From: Campylobacter sp. RM16192
GTDB taxonomy: Bacteria; Campylobacterota; Campylobacteria; Campylobacterales; Campylobacteraceae
Direction of reading: 5' to 3'
Length of the DNA stretch: 64,000 bases
Assembly: GCF_004803855.2 (NCBI RefSeq)
Contig: NZ_CP012552.1
Coordinates: forward strand, 1,674,001-1,738,000
The notes under the pieces are model-generated. The model searched no databases. It was given only the letters and a program-made list of their open reading frames with translations, and was not told where the DNA came from. This document shows positions 63,537-64,000 of this stretch, in pieces; position 1 is the stretch's first letter; each line of letters opens with the position of its first letter. The position numbers were made by a program, and so were the translations under genes.

Positions 63537-64000
63537 TTAAGCTTTTTGGCTCTTGTAATAGCTTCCAACCTCGCTTATAACGATGCCAATAAGTATAAGC
63601 AGCGCTCCTAAAATTTGCCACGAGCTTAAAATTTCTCCGCCTACAAAGTATCCAAAAAGTCCTGCGCTTACAGGCTCAAAAGTAAATATAAGCGCAGTTT
63701 TCATAGGCGTTGTATATCGCTGCATCGCCGACTGAACAAAAAATGCAAAGACGGTCGCAAACACCGAAGTTATGATAACGGCTTTAAAAAATGCATAGTT
63801 AGCCACAGGCAAAACGCTATGCGTATCAAAAACAAGAGCCGCAAAAAGACATAGAGCGGTTACTACTAAAAACTGCATGCAAACCATCTGATAAAGCTCG
63901 CATTTGCGCACAAAAACGCCCGTAAATATGATATGAACAGAATAAGCAACGGCACAAAGCACGGAGAGAATTTCACCTCTGCCAAACCCAAGCTCGCTAT
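63537..64000 (-). CDS. EamA/DMT family transporter (5' end outside window)
   Basis: C-terminal half of a drug/metabolite transporter with EamA repeats. The frame is open to the window edge (reads SELGFGRGEILSVLCAVAYS before the internal Met at about 63962), so the N-terminus is missing. About five helices visible, with the conserved EPVSAGLFGYFVGGEILSSWQ and LGALLILIGIVISE that close EamA domains. Convergent with znuB and separated by two bases. Substrate unknown. Confidence 0.85.
   Translation of the reverse strand, partial: SELGFGRGEILSVLCAVAYSVHIIFTGVFVRKCELYQMVCMQFLVVTALCLFAALVFDTHSVLPVANYAFFKAVIITSVFATVFAFFVQSAMQRYTTPMKTALIFTFEPVSAGLFGYFVGGEILSSWQILGALLILIGIVISEVGSYYKSQKA

Overview
The window looks like a chromosomal segment of a Campylobacter species outside the C. 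jejuni/C. coli group. This is a genus-level inference from several signs: low G+C, Campylobacterota-type proteins (UPF0323 lipoprotein, NifS/NifU, a CmeABC pump with an upstream TetR regulator), and the block def / clpP / tig / folE / fliI, which matches the gene order I recall from C. jejuni.

Layout. 1-5.3 kb: a periplasmic arylsulfate sulfotransferase (AssT) with a DsbA/DsbL-type oxidase, then a tautomerase-peroxiredoxin pair, then a [FeFe]-hydrogenase gene cut off after its ferredoxin domain. 5.6-6.1 kb: five tRNA genes (Pro, His, Arg, Arg, Leu) on the minus strand. 6.2-10.1 kb: an AlkD-like repair protein, a MATE transporter, TerC and a threonine-aldolase-family enzyme. 10.3-19.6 kb: an AT-rich genomic island at the 3' end of a tRNA-Glu gene. 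It is bounded by a 15-bp duplication of the tRNA end and contains a decayed integrase, a truncated IS1595-type transposase, a glycosyltransferase cluster and a complete 3.0-kb IS1595-family element that carries a DNA methyltransferase and a putative restriction endonuclease.

19.7-31.3 kb: lipoprotein-nfo-fadL-fadD-AAA ATPase on the plus strand. Facing it are a radical-SAM HemN-like protein, YajQ, a 2-hydroxyacid dehydrogenase, a glutathionylspermidine-synthase-family protein, a UPF0323 lipoprotein, a helix-turn-helix protein and rpsU. 31.4-39.3 kb: ccoG, then cmeR and cmeABC with a palindromic operator before cmeA. 39.3-48.4 kb: purN, nnrD/E, comM-like, def, a degenerate GGDEF protein, clpP and tig on the minus strand, then folE and fliI on the plus strand. 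48.6-51 kb: nifS-nifU for Fe-S cluster assembly.

51-54 kb: a molybdopterin-binding Mop protein and a translationally coupled set of three uncharacterised genes (one with a TiaS-like DDTD motif) upstream of a TonB-dependent receptor that ends after its plug domain. 54-58.7 kb: a DUF1523 protein, a PAS-GGDEF-EAL phosphodiesterase, a dihaem cytochrome c peroxidase and a methyltransferase. 58.8-64 kb: a thioesterase, a Zur-like regulator facing a znuA / DUF1007-NicO / znuC / znuB zinc-uptake operon with a palindrome at its promoter, and a partial EamA transporter.

The most unusual content is the transposon-borne restriction-modification pair with perfect 8-bp target duplications. Next are the tRNA-Glu island, a glycosyltransferase whose frame is broken at two 8-nt A/T runs that would each be repaired by one added base, a 60-bp perfect repeat 45.7 kb apart, and several remnant genes.
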